Assembly: GCF_009870125.1 (NCBI RefSeq)
Contig: NC_046679.1
Coordinates: 18,662,001 to 18,726,000 of the forward strand
Length of the DNA stretch: 64,000 nt
Origin: Drosophila pseudoobscura
Lineage: Eukaryota; Arthropoda; Insecta; Diptera; Drosophilidae
Reading direction: 5' to 3'
The notes below the pieces were generated by a model. It made no database searches and had not been told where the DNA came from. It saw nothing but the letters and a program-made list of their open reading frames with translations. A program made the position numbers and the translations under genes. Shown piece after piece: positions 11,801 to 23,187 of the stretch. Position 1 is the first letter of the stretch, and each line of letters starts with the position of its first letter.

Positions 11801-12775
11801 GGCGCTGCGTAGCCACTGAAAACTGATTTGTTCCTTTTGGCTATAAAAATGATCGATCTGATCCAGATTCGGCAATTTGGTAGAAATGGACATTATCTAC
11901 GATTCTTGGTTTTTTGTTTTCTCGTATCTTTGAAATTGTGAATTCCACGGATTTTCGGCCTTTGTGGGGCGAAAGGGGGCGGGGCGATGTTTTGAAACAC
12001 ACTTGTAACAGTGACATATCACAGAACTCTGGATAAAAAATGTCGTTGCTATAGCTCGTATGGTCTCTGAGCACTAGGCGAACGGCAAGACGGATGGACG
12101 CACAGACATGGCTCAATTGACTCGACTAGTAATGCTGATCATATGATGCTATACATATACATATAATCTAATGTATGTACACACATATGTATCTAATATA
12201 CTATACTCATTTTGAGTATCGGGTATACAAACTAGTGAGGCTCGAAAGTCTTGGTATGCACTTAAGAAATTTTGTTCGTAAAATAGAAACAAATCGAAAT
12301 TTTCGCCAAGACATCTTTGATTCCATTTATCTGTTAATAACTGTATACTATATGTATGTAAGATTAAGGATACAATAAAATTACAGAATAACATATGTAC
12401 ATAACTGTTCTGGCTACATCAATTATTTGTATACAAATCCACACAATGTTACTCAAAATATACCTGTTAAAATGCAAATGTGTGTACATATGTATATACT
12501 GAAAAATCTATATTATGTACAAGAGTTTCTTGACATACTGTATGTATTAATTTACTCTCAACTCATTTCGTATTTAAACTACCATATATGCTACAATAGA
12601 AAGTATAGTTATTAAGTTTTTTAATACATACAGTTATTGGAAGGTAGCCGTTAATTTTTTCAACAAGACAGAGACGTTGGCCATGGTCGCTGTATATGTG
12701 AATTACAGTTCTGTGCATTTCAGAACATAGTCGGCAAAGAAACCCTGATATGCATGCCTTTTCAATACTGCCCAT
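8807..12775 (-). CDS. ZAD-domain protein lacking C2H2 zinc fingers
   Basis: Three exons, 12775-12632, 11541-11395 and 9112-8807, join in phase 0 throughout to give 198 aa. Exon 1 has the first ZAD cysteine pair (FLCRLC, residues 14 and 17). Exon 2 has the second pair in DPLPKTICRTCLHRV. This is the four-cysteine zinc-binding fold of the insect zinc-finger-associated domain, a homodimerisation module at the N terminus of many fly transcription factors. Exon 3 encodes about 100 residues, acidic then Ser/Thr/Gly-rich, with no C2H2 finger before the stop. The product is therefore a ZAD-only protein. It resembles what I recall of D. melanogaster CG31109, but that match is uncertain. The intron between exons 2 and 3 holds a LINE and a DINE-1 copy. 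Confidence 0.8.
9725..9910 (+). repeat. DINE-1 fragment (3' part)
   Basis: Contains the block TTAGCTCTTATAGTCTCTGA, then a GACAGACAGACATGG block, CGGCTATTGATGCTGATCAAG, and a CTTCCTTCTGGGTGTTACA block. These are all diagnostic of the family. It lies in the large intron of the ZAD gene. Confidence 0.75.
10350..10985 (-). mobile_element. Decayed non-LTR retrotransposon (PHD ORF1 + RT fragment)
   Basis: On the minus strand, 10985-10709 encodes the PHD-like ORF1 block ([13 protein letters not shown]) closely related to that at 1427-1960. Further downstream, 10550-10350 encodes a reverse transcriptase segment with TSGVPQGSHLGSLF and a degenerate catalytic box LMYAEDLIL in place of YADD. Most of the element between them is deleted. 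The arrangement ties the PHD-type ORF1 to a LINE RT. Confidence 0.7.
11697..12230 (+). repeat. DINE-1 copy, near complete
   Basis: Begins near CGCAACTCTACATTTATACC and ends CATTTTGAGTATCGGGTATA. In between lie the CGTCGGGCGCTGCGTAGCCA block, the GATTTTCGGCCTTTGTGG block and the TAGCTCGTATGGTCTCTGAG block. It has the longest span of the copies in the window and serves as the reference copy. It lies in the first intron of the ZAD gene. Confidence 0.8.
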
Positions 12776-13594
12776 GACAATTAGTACTCTCTATGTATAA
12801 ACGCGTTGAACTATGAGATTCGTTATCAATGCAAATAAAATATTGTATTTTCTCTTTCCAGATGTAATTTATATTACGAGGGTTGCATTTTCGATTAACC
12901 ATACCAAGTAGAGAAATACCCCGCTTCCACTTGGGCACATTCCACAAATTAACCTTGTACTCAATTCTAAACAACATTCCCTGTCGAAATTATGTCTATG
13001 ATGTGCATCTGCTATATGGATATGCGTTTTGATATTTATATACATATGTACAAATTAATATTATTAAAAATTTTAATTCTTCATTAAAGCAAGAATCAAA
13101 GCAAATGGGATTGTATTCATTGTGTATAAAAACTAATAAACTTAATATAATTTTATTTAATATGTCTTTTGAATGTGCATGTTCCTGTTCCCAGTTCGGA
13201 AGCGAAATATATAATATTTTAATATTTCGCTACAACCTAGTTCTCAGATCCGAAAACGGTTTTGCGAGCAGAGTGAGACCAGCTGTGATTGATCTGCGGT
13301 TGCACTGTTCCACTTTAGAATGTATTATTTGTGGGCACAGTGGATCTAGAGGACGACAATGAGGGGAGAAAGCACCGCAATATTCGATAAATCTGTTTCG
13401 GCTGTACTAAATTCCCATTGTTTTACCGCCCTTACTAGATTCACTTCGTCACAGTCGCACCTAATCGCTTGTTTGGTTCCGTTTTTTGCTGTCCATTTTA
13501 GCCGTGTAATCAGAGTACTCTCATACATCACCATATTATGCTATGAGAAATTTAATTCATTAAAAATTACATTGGAAAAAAAAAAATTTTTTTT

Positions 13595-13680
13595 ATATTC
13601 AAGATGGCTGGCAAAAATCCTCCAGCTGAACCATCCATGAGGGTGCCAGCTGGGCAATGGACAATGCCCCAGTTGGAAGC
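13595..13680 (+). mobile_element. LOA-clade LINE 5' leader fragment
   Basis: The segment containing GGTGCCAGCTGGGCAATGGA matches, in reverse orientation, the leader at about 32315-32395 of the large LOA-type element inside hyd. The sequences differ by several substitutions. It is an isolated scrap. Confidence 0.6.
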
Positions 13681-14849
13681 TCTGTGAGAGTGGGCAAAGT
13701 CTATGGTAGTAGTGGTAGTGGAAGTGGTATGGTGGAAGTCTATACGCAAGACGAAGGTGCAGCTTTTTCGCTGCCTTTAATTTTTCAATAATTTCAGAAA
13801 TTAATGATTTGGAAACATTATAATTTTTATTTGTTGTTAGTTGGTATTTTGAGGGTGGGCGAAGATAGCAGAGCCCTTTACAAATAGTAATGACGAGTTA
13901 CACACTTTGATTGTGGTGGGGTGGATCACGGTAGCTGGGTCCAGCGACGAGTGAGAAAATATACAAAAGTGTATCTTTCTGTATTTGAGTGTTCTATAGA
14001 GAATTGGTAAACGCAAATAAATGCACTACGGCAGCTTGTAGCGTAAGTGGAATCGAAACTTATTCTCTTTCTTACGAACTACGAGACGGTGAGCGCCGTA
14101 TGGAACGTAATGGTATGGTCTATGGCTGTGTGCATGCACCAGATACGATCCATTCGAAAGCCGTGCTCTGGGCCGGCAGTCCTCGCGCGATAGGAACCCG
14201 GGTTGGATCATCTCCGGGTAGACGTCGACGGCTAAGTTGGTGGCTTGTCGATGAATCTGCTCATTTCCGCGCTTAATATCGTCAATTCGCGAACGGGGCT
14301 CGACCACAAGGATAGTTTCAAAATCATTAGAGCCTGTATCCAGGACCACCAGCTCCGTCGGGAGGATATTTAGGTTGCTATGTTGTAGAATCGAGTCTAT
14401 GGAGTGCACCGGGGCTCCTACAACGGAGAGACGAGGAGACGGCGCGATGAGGTCGCGGTTCCTACTACCGGTCGGCTGACGCGAAGACGAAGACGGCTCT
14501 CGGCGTGAGTCGGTGTAAATCGCAGCAATACAAACGACACTGAAGGGGCTTTTTTTCCTTTTTGTTTCTGCTCCGGTTCACCCCTAGATTCCCCTGTGTC
14601 CCAATCATAATTAACATAACATAACATAATTAACGTTACTTATTCGCTTATTCAATGTTAATGCATCAACAAGAAATATATATTTTTTTCAAATTAAAAT
14701 TCGTTGTAGTGTATAAAATATACAAAACTTCATTAGGCTGGAAGCAATGTTTCTTTTCGCTACTTCTATATTTAAAAAAAAAACTATTTTTCATCGGTAT
14801 ATTTTGAAAATGAGAAAGTATATTTCGGTGTATATAGGTATATTTTTAA

Positions 14850-14878
14850 TATCGATATCGATTATGGTGTTATCGATA
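14850..14878 (+). promoter_or_regulatory. Two perfect DRE boxes (TATCGATA) upstream of ZNF830 homologue
   Basis: TATCGATA occurs at 14850-14857 and 14871-14878, overlapped by a third imperfect copy, about 100-120 bases before the start codon at 14974. DREF binding to such boxes drives many fly housekeeping genes. The link to this gene is inferred from position. Confidence 0.6.
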
Positions 14879-14973
14879 AATATCTTGTACGAGTATATTG
14901 TAAGGGAACATTAAATGTAATCAATTAGTTACTAGATCTTTTCGAAATTAATAAAAGCAACAATTTTACGAAC

Positions 14974-16561
14974 ATGAATAGCACACTACGGAACAGGAGC
15001 AAGAAAAATCAAGGCGATTCTTTAAAACCTCTCGGCAAAGTAGATTCACCCCTAGCAAAATATCCTTTACCAAAACACATGTAAATATATGTACATATGT
15101 ATACATTAGTTCGAAGTGACTGGTTGATGACTGTGTTTACCTACAGTGACCTATGTAGACATGTATATGTATGTACATATTTAATATATGTACTATATAG
15201 TGGAAAGATTTCCATAAGATATTTGTTACAGAATTATACAACTAATTTAAAAACAACTTTTAAAGATTTTTCGTGGCGGTGAGAACTTTCATACAGGGAT
15301 TCAAACATTGTATGCACCACATAACCACGAGAATTTTGAAGGTAAAGAGCTGTTTCGACGGTTAAAAACAACGCCAGGAGAAATATTTAGTCACTAAAAC
15401 TCCCTTTAATAGCTATGTAGCTGTTTATCCTGACAAAACCATCGTTTCAAAGCTTAACTAAAAAGTGTTGGCCAAACTTCATATAAATCAACTAAACCGT
15501 AGTCTGAAAAGATGCAGAAAAACTAAAAAGAATCTATACAAAAAGCGAAATTTAGTTGTTGGATGGTGTGTGTATACCATGAAATCTGGTATAAGCTTAT
15601 TAGAAAATTAGAAATGGAATTAGTTCTCCACTTTACCACCCCAAAACTTAAATCTTAAAACTCCACATGAGTTTCGTAATAAAACGCAAAACTATGTTGC
15701 GACAAAGTTAATTGATTCACTTTGTTTTTATAACCTCCTAAATAGCTTCAAAACTGAGGACCCAGTTTGTGGAAACAGGCACCTTTCTGTTTCGGGGGTA
15801 AATATCAAAATCCATCCTTTTTACAGCGAAAGTTTAACATTAGGTTGTGTCTCTATAGTAAGATATGTTGAGAACTGAGTGAAGATTGGTGAACTTTTCA
15901 ATGTTATGGTAGAATTAAGTTTTCGAGGTACACATTTGTGGTTTTCTTAACTTAAACTAATACATACAACGCCTCAGGAATCTTAACATGCATAATATGC
16001 CGGATCGCTATTAAGCCAAGTGTCTGGAAGGTGCATGTTAACTCCAAACAGCACAAATTGAATGTGGATTTAACCAAGAAAAATACGATTAAAATATCCC
16101 CCAACAAATTATCTCAGCAGTTACTTTCAACCGAAAATAGTAGTACATACAAAGATAAAACCCCTCGAAAAAGTGAACATTCTGATTCTAGGATATGTGA
16201 ACCATTACCTGGCAAGTTTTTTGATTTGGAGAAGTCAAATCAGTCTCACCAAGCTGATCTAAACGAAGATGAAGAGTGGATACGCTTTCAGCGAGAAATT
16301 AAATTGGCTGCTACCGTTTCTAGTACTATTGTGGCTGAGGAACAAGAAAATATTAATATTAAAAGACAACTAAAAGAAATTGATGAACAGATTGACAATT
16401 GGAAACGATTTATAAAAATAAATGATCAGAAAAATAGTCTAATTAATAAGGAACGCAAAGTCAACAAACAAGCTTTAGTACAGTCTGATTCAAGTTCAAG
16501 TGACGAAGAATACAGTGTTGATGACTTGTACGACTGGAGAACTAAAAACATGCATTCATAA
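14974..16561 (+). CDS. ZNF830: ZNF830/CCDC16-type zinc-finger protein, with AT-AC intron
   Basis: Exons 14974-15059 and 15964-16561 give 227 aa. The N-terminal segment KVDSPLAKYNASGILTC spans the junction and matches the conserved 'SPFAKYN..G.L.C' of ZNF830. A U1C-like C2H2 finger follows, with Cys38, Cys41, His53 and His59. The C-terminal half has a coiled-coil block (TIVAEEQENINIKRQLKEID) and an acidic Ser-rich end with a DLYDWR motif, all characteristic of the family. Human ZNF830 is a nuclear protein linked to pre-mRNA splicing complexes and DNA-damage response. A GT-AG alternative does not preserve the conserved KYN frame, while an ATATCC...AC intron restores it exactly. I believe this corresponds to D. 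melanogaster CG11839, from memory. Confidence 0.85.
15060..15963 (+). other. Putative U12-type AT-AC intron
   Basis: The 5' end reads ATATCCTTT, identical to the U12 AT-AC donor consensus. The sequence TTTTCTTAAC at 15942-15951 matches the U12 branch-site consensus and lies about 13 bases before a terminal AC at 15962-15963. Removing it joins GCA AA to A TAC AAC, restoring AKYN. The 904-base interior holds only decayed sequence. Confidence 0.8.
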
Positions 16562-16699
16562 ATTAATTAATCTTAAATTTCGTATATATATATCAATATA
16601 AATATAGAGATATGTTAAAAAATGTATTTTTTTATGAGCGCTAGGGGGAAATATAATAAACGAGTCGGTACGTGAGTCGCGGTGCATTACATTACTTCA

Positions 16700-17560
16700 T
16701 CTTCATTCAGTAGGTTAGGTTTAAGGTGGTAGCTGGGAGGGGGGGATGTGAGCCTCCCCCCACCGAGCTCACTTGGACCTGTAAAAGGTCCGTTGTGTTG
16801 CCGCATGGGCATGTGCCCCTTCTCGTTGCCTGAACCGTGAGAGCAGACTACTGCAGGTTAAGGGCAGTCCCATCCGTAGGCTTCGATGTATTTGGACAAG
16901 GTCCCTGGTTCGATTTCGGACAGGTCCGAAATGTCCGTGAGGAAAGCGGCCCCGAGAAGCCGAAGACGACGATTTCCAAGGGCTGGGCAGTGGCAGAAGA
17001 AGTGGGGGACCGATTACTCCTCCTCGTCGCGACAACTCCTTCAAAAGTCGTTATGAGGGATTGACAGTCTAGAGGCGTGAATGCCGATCTGCCAGTGTCC
17101 CGTAATGGCTCGAGTAACTGCAGAGCACTGTGCTCTGCTGAGTCTATACAGCTCTGCTGAGCGCTTCTTCGATCGATATGGCCATATCAATCTTGAGACT
17201 TTGCAGGAAACTGTTTGCTACCACCTCCTATTGGCATTTCGCTCGAACAATTCGTGCGTTAGGAGCCTGCACGTAGCCAAGGGCATCGCTACTTGCTCCC
17301 TCTCCGATAGGAGAGGAGTCGTAGTAGCCAGGCAGGATGGCTAGCTCGTCGGCGGCGTCGTTCCCCTCGATGTCCCTGTGGCCGGGGACCCATAAAAGGA
17401 AGAGATCTAACTGCTCTGCGATCTCGTGCAGAGACCTGCGGCAGTCATCGAGTTCGACGATATTGAGCCTAGAGCTCTAATAGCTACTTGGCTGTCCGAG
17501 AAGACGAAATGGCCTGCTTGATGGCTTCAACCTCCGCTTGGAACACACTTTTTTTGCTTT
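16700..17560 (-). mobile_element. LINE 3' fragment with RNase H domain
   Basis: Read on the minus strand and allowing frameshifts, 17560-17330 gives VFQAEVEAIKQAI, then DSQVAIRAL, then FLLWVPGHRDIEGNDAADEL. These are the RNase H motifs found after the RT of R1/I/LOA-type LINEs. The 3' end near 16715 carries a GGTTAGGTT (plus-strand reading) tract common at the ends of fly LINEs. Multiple stops show it is dead. Confidence 0.65.
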
Positions 17561-17589
17561 TGTTCAAAAATTTGGCTTAGTTGGATTTC

Positions 17590-17990
17590 GGCACACTAAT
17601 CTTCAAGTTCTATATTGCTAAAATAGATACACTTATGTATCTATACCACTAAACGATCGACTAACATATAATTGGACGTCATCGACTGCACATCACAGTC
17701 GGACAATACTATTGGGAGGTCATTTACATAACTGAAGAACAATAACCGACCAAGTACTGATCCCTGTGGGACAACACACTTAACATAAACAAAAGACGAC
17801 ATACTGCTGCGACAGAGAAACTATAGGATTTATGAAGCTTTGCAATGATAATACTATAATCAAATGAGCCAAAAGCTTTAGTGTATTCAAGAAAATTTAG
17901 GAATGTTACATTTCCGTCGTGCATTCTTTAACGGATATCCTCCACAATTTTTATTTTGGCGGCTGTACAACTTCTATTTTGTCTGAATCT
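17590..17990 (-). mobile_element. LINE reverse transcriptase fragment
   Basis: The minus strand reads FLEYTKAFGSFDYSIIIAKL (17924-17820 region), the RT 'D.sKAFD.VdH..L..KL' motif. Downstream, in another frame, it reads VVPQGSVLGRLLF and YVNDLPIVL. It is frameshifted and lacks an intact catalytic box. It is likely the same LINE family as 10350-10985 and 37830-38900. Confidence 0.65.
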
Positions 17991-18209
17991 AGATTGGTTG
18001 TCGTAATTAATTTATGCGCTGAAAGAAATTTTTTATTGAATTATGTTATTTTGTTTTTGTTATGAGGTTTTTTTAATCTTAAATATGGTGTTGCATAGTG
18101 TAATCAAAACATCGGGCTTAAAATCCCACTGAACGATTCACATAAAATATAGATTGTTGTTTTGTTTGAAAATACAATTTTATTCATTTGATTTAAGTTA
18201 TAATTGCTT

Positions 18210-20024
18210 TCAAGTTAAAAATGTTTGAAGTGTCTCAAATGATAAGCTTGCATTATTTAATGATGTTGGATTCTGTATATTATTATACCCTTTAAAATTA
18301 AGGCAGCGATGAAATCCCGGGTCTAGTCTTAAAAGTGATTGAACTTTTGGATTCGATAAGCCAAAAAAAGATTCTCCCTGCACATCAAATGGTATTTTTA
18401 CTCTTTTATTAGCATACCGCTGAATGGTATTCAAAAGTTCAGCATGACACATATTAGGGGTTTCTCCAAAATACACACCATCCAAATCATTATCAGGGAT
18501 TATTTGAAACTGAGGAACTCCAGCGTTGTTTAAGATTTTACAAGTGTATACACACTTTTTGTATGGATCCTTTGGATGGGCATATATTCGTGTTGCCACA
18601 TAACCAACTGGATATATCCAACCCTCATTATGGAAATTTAAATTCGCTGATATATCGCCTAATGAATGTAGCAACAAATTATTTAAATGAATTGGAAAAG
18701 ACTTTTTTAGTTGTGCCGTAGATCCATTTTGAGTATCCTTGTTTATTTCCCTTGGATATGAAACACTTTGTTTATTTTTGTTCAAAGCTCTTAAAAAATT
18801 ATCATTGGATTCGAGCTTTCCATTTGACACGCAGTTGGGTTCTATATTGGCCTTTTCTAAACCTTCGTAAAACATTAGTCGCTTAATTAGGTAAATCCTT
18901 TGATATCGAGTAGCAGCTAATTCAGACTGTAGATGGCAAATTTCATCAGTAAGGCACGAGTTTTCCTTAAAAAAAAAGATGAACAATTTAGTCAATTTTG
19001 GAAAGCAAAATAAAGAAAAATAAAGAATTCCGACATGTATAAGGTGCGCCATCTTTTAGTACGGTATGGAAACATCCAATAACTTAAAAAAAAAAACAAA
19101 CGATTTCCATAAGTGAGTTATTTGCAGAAGCTGAATTGTTTCATTGGCAGTGTAGCATGGCATTGCATTTTTTAAATACACAAGTTCTGGGACCTCGAAT
19201 TAGAAAATGTAATTTTTGGATGACCATCATAAATATTGGAGAGATCCGTTTCATCCACGGGCAACTTATTCATGTTCATGTTTCCCGAGCCTCAATGGGT
19301 TACTTTGATGATACTTTATATACCGTTGATGAAATGCCGGAAATGTGTGCAGACTTAAAACAAATTGAGGATCTGTGGGGCATCCTTTCAGAAAAAGTTT
19401 ATGCCTGTAAAAGGCAGGAAGGACAAAGTGCCTTGAAGGACTTAAAAAAAGCGATCGTTGCAGAACGGGATAATCAGCCAAGCTCCTTATTTCACATTCA
19501 CAAAAGTTTTCCGATTTACTTTTGAATACACAAGATTTATTTTACGTAGAAAATGGGTATATCCAAAAAACATTTCCAAGGAACAAGTTTTGAGGGAAAT
19601 TAAATCTCTTAATAATTAAAAGAGTTGCCCTTATACTACTCCTGAAGAGACTGCGGCCTATATAGGTTCCCTATACCCATTTTCTACGTAAAATATACAT
19701 ATACAATTTTTTTTGTTTACAAAATTGATATTGGATTTTTTCTGTGTTTTAGTTTTGAACTTATTAACAGCTAAACTATTAAAAATATAATAATAATAAT
19801 AATAATTCACTAAACAAACTAAGCTAACAATAAACATATTGATAAAATCGTTTTGACGAACAAATTTCTTATTCTAATCGATTACATTTTTAAGGGTCTA
19901 CGAATACGTATTTATATATTTGTATTACCAGTATGTACAATTTAATACACCGTTTCAATCTGTCGTACTTTCGTTTATAATTAAAATGCATGACTGGTTG
20001 AACTGGCTTTGAAAGAGATTTCAT
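18210..20024 (-). CDS. TBRG1: TBRG1-like protein (FYRN/FYRC domains)
   Basis: Two exons, 20024-19929 and 18965-18210, join in phase 0 to give 283 aa. Exon 1 supplies a basic segment (FNYKRKYDRLKRCIKL) that leads into ENSCLTDEICHLQSEL, matching the N-terminal basic/coiled-coil region of TBRG1. From about residue 130 onward lies an FYRN/FYRC module with HNEGWIYPVGYVATRIY, YTCKILNNAGVPQFQI and ESFFGLSNPKVQSLL. In mammals TBRG1 is a nuclear growth regulator acting through ARF/p53. FYR modules also occur in trithorax-type chromatin proteins. The fly role is unknown to me. The intron holds a Tc1-like fragment and an inverted repeat. The start codon was chosen because it opens the homologous basic segment. 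Confidence 0.85.
19136..19525 (+). mobile_element. Tc1-like transposase C-terminal fragment
   Basis: The frame contains CADLKQIEDLWGILSEKVYA followed by LKDLKKAIVAERDNQP. This is the 'DLNPIENLW..L' block around the last catalytic acidic residue of Tc1/mariner DD34E transposases. It is truncated and lies inside the TBRG1 intron on the opposite strand. Confidence 0.7.
19538..19695. repeat. Perfect 23-bp inverted repeat flanking a 112-bp loop
   Basis: Bases 19538-19560 and 19673-19695 are perfect reverse complements (core TTTTACGTAGAAAATGGGTAT). The segment just to the left (19489-19537) resembles the short inverted-repeat element at 58512-58804. It may be a small foldback element in the TBRG1 intron. 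Confidence 0.6.
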
Positions 20025-20633
20025 ATTGTTAGAAGCAGAATTAGAAAAATCATATCTTTCATATAGTGATGGGAAACTATCGAGTCACTATCGATTGTTT
20101 CTTTGCATCGATGACCATCGAGGTTTTTGTTATTCAAGTGCAATAGCATTATGACATTAGACTTTGCTAATTTTAAAGCGAAGAGAGAGCATTTGAGATG
20201 AAACGCCAAATTTTATTTCCTAGCCATCTCGGATATTAATCGAACATTTTGCCACCCTGCAATATTGAGTCTAAAAAGTATAACGATAATTTCTCTCGCA
20301 GCGATGCTCCCAGCTCAACTGAAAGGCCAAGCGAACGCATATATTTCTTCCGTTCTCACTGAAAGATTTTCCCACAACGTAAGATATTTCTGTTTTTTCA
20401 GCTAGTTAGTTAGAGATTACACATCTATCAAAAGTTTCCACCGTTATCAGGACATGTTCTGTGTGGGAAAATGCTTTAAATTATTAATAGCCTATTCCCA
20501 CAGGCGACGTTCCACCATCAATTTTAAGATGGTCCGTAAGGTTTTCCCGTTCGAAAAATTGCCCAGTGTTCCTCCAACCATCTTGGATATTATTAAATCA
20601 CTTGTTTCTATGCGATATTAAGCATATAGTTTA

Positions 20634-22200
20634 CTATAATAGATTGTGGTCCGGTTTGCCCGTCTCTCCGTCGGGTTCTGCTGAGGGGTATATGGGGCGG
20701 TGTGCTCGAGTTCCATTCCTGCCACCACGCAAAAATCTCCGGAAGGACCGACTAGGGAATTGTGTGCCATTGTCGCACACAAACTTCCGCGGGACCGCGA
20801 ATCGGCAGAGTATCCTTTCTCGGAACGCCTTCTTCAAGTGGGCGGTGGTAGCTTTCCGGAGTGCCACAAGTTCCATCCATTTGCAGAATGAGTCGAAGAA
20901 CACGAGGAGCCTCGTGCTACCGTGCGTTAGCGGGGTAGTGGGCCCACGAAGTCTGCGCAAAGGATGTGGAACGAGCCCGTATACATTCGTCCTGCGGGTT
21001 TGTTCTGGTTCACCTTACATTTTTGGCAGCTCTCGCAATGTTTCACGTATCGTCCAGGCCAGTAATATCGTTATGTTACCCGAGTGGCGGTCTGCCGTAT
21101 TCCTAGGTGTCCGGCGGTCGGATGATCGTGGCATTCTTCCATTACTCGTCTACGATGGTTACTGGCGACGCATTCTTCCTCGATTGGTCGGTGTCCAGGT
21201 TGCCGGTAGATCTGTCCGTTCTCGATTAGGAATGCTCTACACTCCCCAGGTCGTGACTGGATACGCTTGAACAACCTTTGAATCCAAGGGCAGGTGGGCA
21301 GGTCTTCTAGATTTCGCTGTCGATAGATTGCCGTAAAGGGACTTCTGCTACGATGTTCTGGCTTCCGCGTCGGTACAGCACGTCAAAGCGATACTGCTGC
21401 TGTTTCATTGCCCAACGAGCGATGCGGCCTGTCGAAGTGGTAGCCCTCCAGGTAGCATCGTAACTTCCTGATGGCCCATACGATGGCTAAGCACTCCTTT
21501 TCCGTGGCCGAATAGTTTTCTTCTGCTTTCAGGAGACTTCGACTGGCGTAGGCTATGACCCTCTCCTCTCCGTTGATCTGCTGCGGCAGGACTGCTCCTA
21601 GACTGTAGTCGCTTGCATCAGTTTGTAGGGCAAGCCTCTCCGTGAAATCTCGGTAGGCTAAGACTGGGGCTTGGGTTAGTTTCTCCTTCAGCTCCTCGAA
21701 AGCGGCTTGCTGCTCGCCGCTCCAGTTCCACCTTTTCTCCTTCTTCAGAGGGCTAGTCATTGGATGTTCAATCGCCGCAAAGTTTGGGACAAACCTTCGG
21801 TACCACGATACCATCCCTAGGCAACGTCGAAGCTCCTTTATAGAACTTGGTGAGGCCAACTTCCGGACGGCGACGATCTTGTCGCGATCGGTGTGTATGC
21901 CTTGCTCACTAATGACATGTCCCAGGTATACGATGCTTTTATGGAAGAAGCTGCATTTCTTTTGTTTTAATCTCAATTTGCTTCCCGCAGTCTTCGGAGC
22001 ACTTCTAGCAGATGTTCGACGTGTTCTTCCAACGCCGCTCCGATAACAATAATGTCGTCGAGATAAGCGAAGGTGTTGGGCGCCATCTGTGGTCCGATGT
22101 CGCTGTCCAATGCTAGCTGGAACGTAGCGGATGGCCGGATGCTCGGCTATGTGTGACACGCCCGCCAACCCTTGGAAATTGGCTAATTCTTGCTTCAAGA
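20634..22200 (-). mobile_element. Gypsy-type LTR retrotransposon pol remnant (RT, RNase H, integrase)
   Basis: On the minus strand, 22198-21383 encodes the RT connection and RNase H, with IVYLGHVISEQGIHTD, LGMVSWYRRFVPNFA and LQTDASDYSLGAVL. Then 21274-21071 gives the integrase zinc-binding HHCC region (ECHDHPTAGHLG). Finally 20960-20634 gives part of the integrase core (VCDNGTQFPSRSFRRF). The three parts are in different frames, the RT catalytic region is scrambled, and no LTRs are visible. It is a dead copy. Confidence 0.85.
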
Positions 22201-22287
22201 ACTCGGCTAGGACGGGACGGCAGGAGGTGTGGTTCGATGATGGGGGGCGTCGGTGGCGAGAATTCTTTGAGCAGTGCGCATTTTATG

Positions 22288-22800
22288 TTAGTCGAGTCTG
22301 GCCTTCGAAAAGGGTTGTGTTGTCGACCAACGGCGGCGAGCTTGCTTCAGAAAATGAAACCTTTGGACGTCGGACAGTTTCTGGATATTATGGATTAGTT
22401 GAACAAATGCATCGTGAAATACCGGTCGATCCTTAAACTTGCCTGCAAATGTCGGTACAGGTAGCTTGAGCAATTGCTCTGATGATACAGATGGATTTGC
22501 TGGCTCTGGATTCTACTGTACCGGTGACGCTATTGGACAAACATATTCGTAAGCCTCTAATTTGATCGACATCGAAGTATTAGTAAACGGTGGTGATTTT
22601 GCTCAGAACCGTTGCAAATTTTGTAAGCGCGTTTGAAAATAAGCTTTTTTTTCCGATCTGCGCTATCCTTTCTGAAATTACGCACCGTTTGATTGACCCG
22701 CGCATTGAGATTTGTCTTAATAACACTGAGATTATCGATCTCCACCTGAGGATCGGCTTCGAGGTCGTGGGACTCGGCTGTTGACATGTTGCTGTTATAT
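22288..22800 (-). mobile_element. BEL/Pao gag remnant
   Basis: The minus-strand frame ending at 22557 carries MSTAESHDLEADPQVEIDNL and a helical basic stretch. The frame 22473-22288 reads LKLPVPTFAGKFKDRPVFHD, then FVQLIHNIQKLSDVQRFHFL, the 'LP...F.G....W..F...F...ih....ls...kf.yL' pattern of BEL/Pao gag. It abuts the Gypsy pol remnant but belongs to another superfamily, so the block is a composite of two insertions. Confidence 0.6.
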
Positions 22801-23187
22801 GTTTTCACCGAAAATTCTCTTATTAAAGTACAATTAAAGAAGAGAAGATCTACGGTAACTCTATATGTATTAAACAACGTAACACAATAACCTACAAAAG
22901 GTACCCAGGGCAAGATACATACAAATTATACAATTATTTTTTACATATGAACTTTTATAATATATAATAATAATAAAAAATATATAATGATGAACAGCAA
23001 GTTCTTCAGTACTATTTTTTATGACTCTTCGTTGCCCTTTTCGCGGAAATGAAATATAATTGGTATAGATAAGTTTATTATTTCATCGTTTCTGGCAAAC
23101 AGAAACAGCTGACCTGGCTACTTTGGAAAAATACAGCGCGATTAATACGATATTTATTTCTTCAATGGCTTGACTTTAATCAATCAG

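Larger units (their letters stand above)
12776..14973. other. Intergenic region between ZAD gene and ZNF830 homologue
   Basis: Contains a perfect short hairpin around 13201-13229 (GCGAAATAT / ATATTTCGC), a LOA-type 5' leader scrap at 13595-13680, and a GC-richer 14026-14620 block. That block has a 127-residue minus-strand frame with no recognisable domain. No host gene is seen. Confidence 0.5.
16562..18209. other. Intergenic region filled by LINE remnants
   Basis: Between converging ZNF830 and TBRG1 genes. Most of it is accounted for by two minus-strand LINE fragments (16700-17560 and 17590-17990). The remainder is AT-rich with no exon. Confidence 0.6.

Noticed and set aside
14026-14409. 127-residue minus-strand open frame in a GC-richer block
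   Set aside because: No domain, no splice partners and no similarity that I can name. It may be an old transposon leader; not called as a gene.
15080-15993. GT-AG intron for the ZNF830 homologue (donor at 15080, acceptor at 15992)
   Set aside because: The phases do not match, and the conserved KYN residues would be lost. The AT-AC pair restores them.
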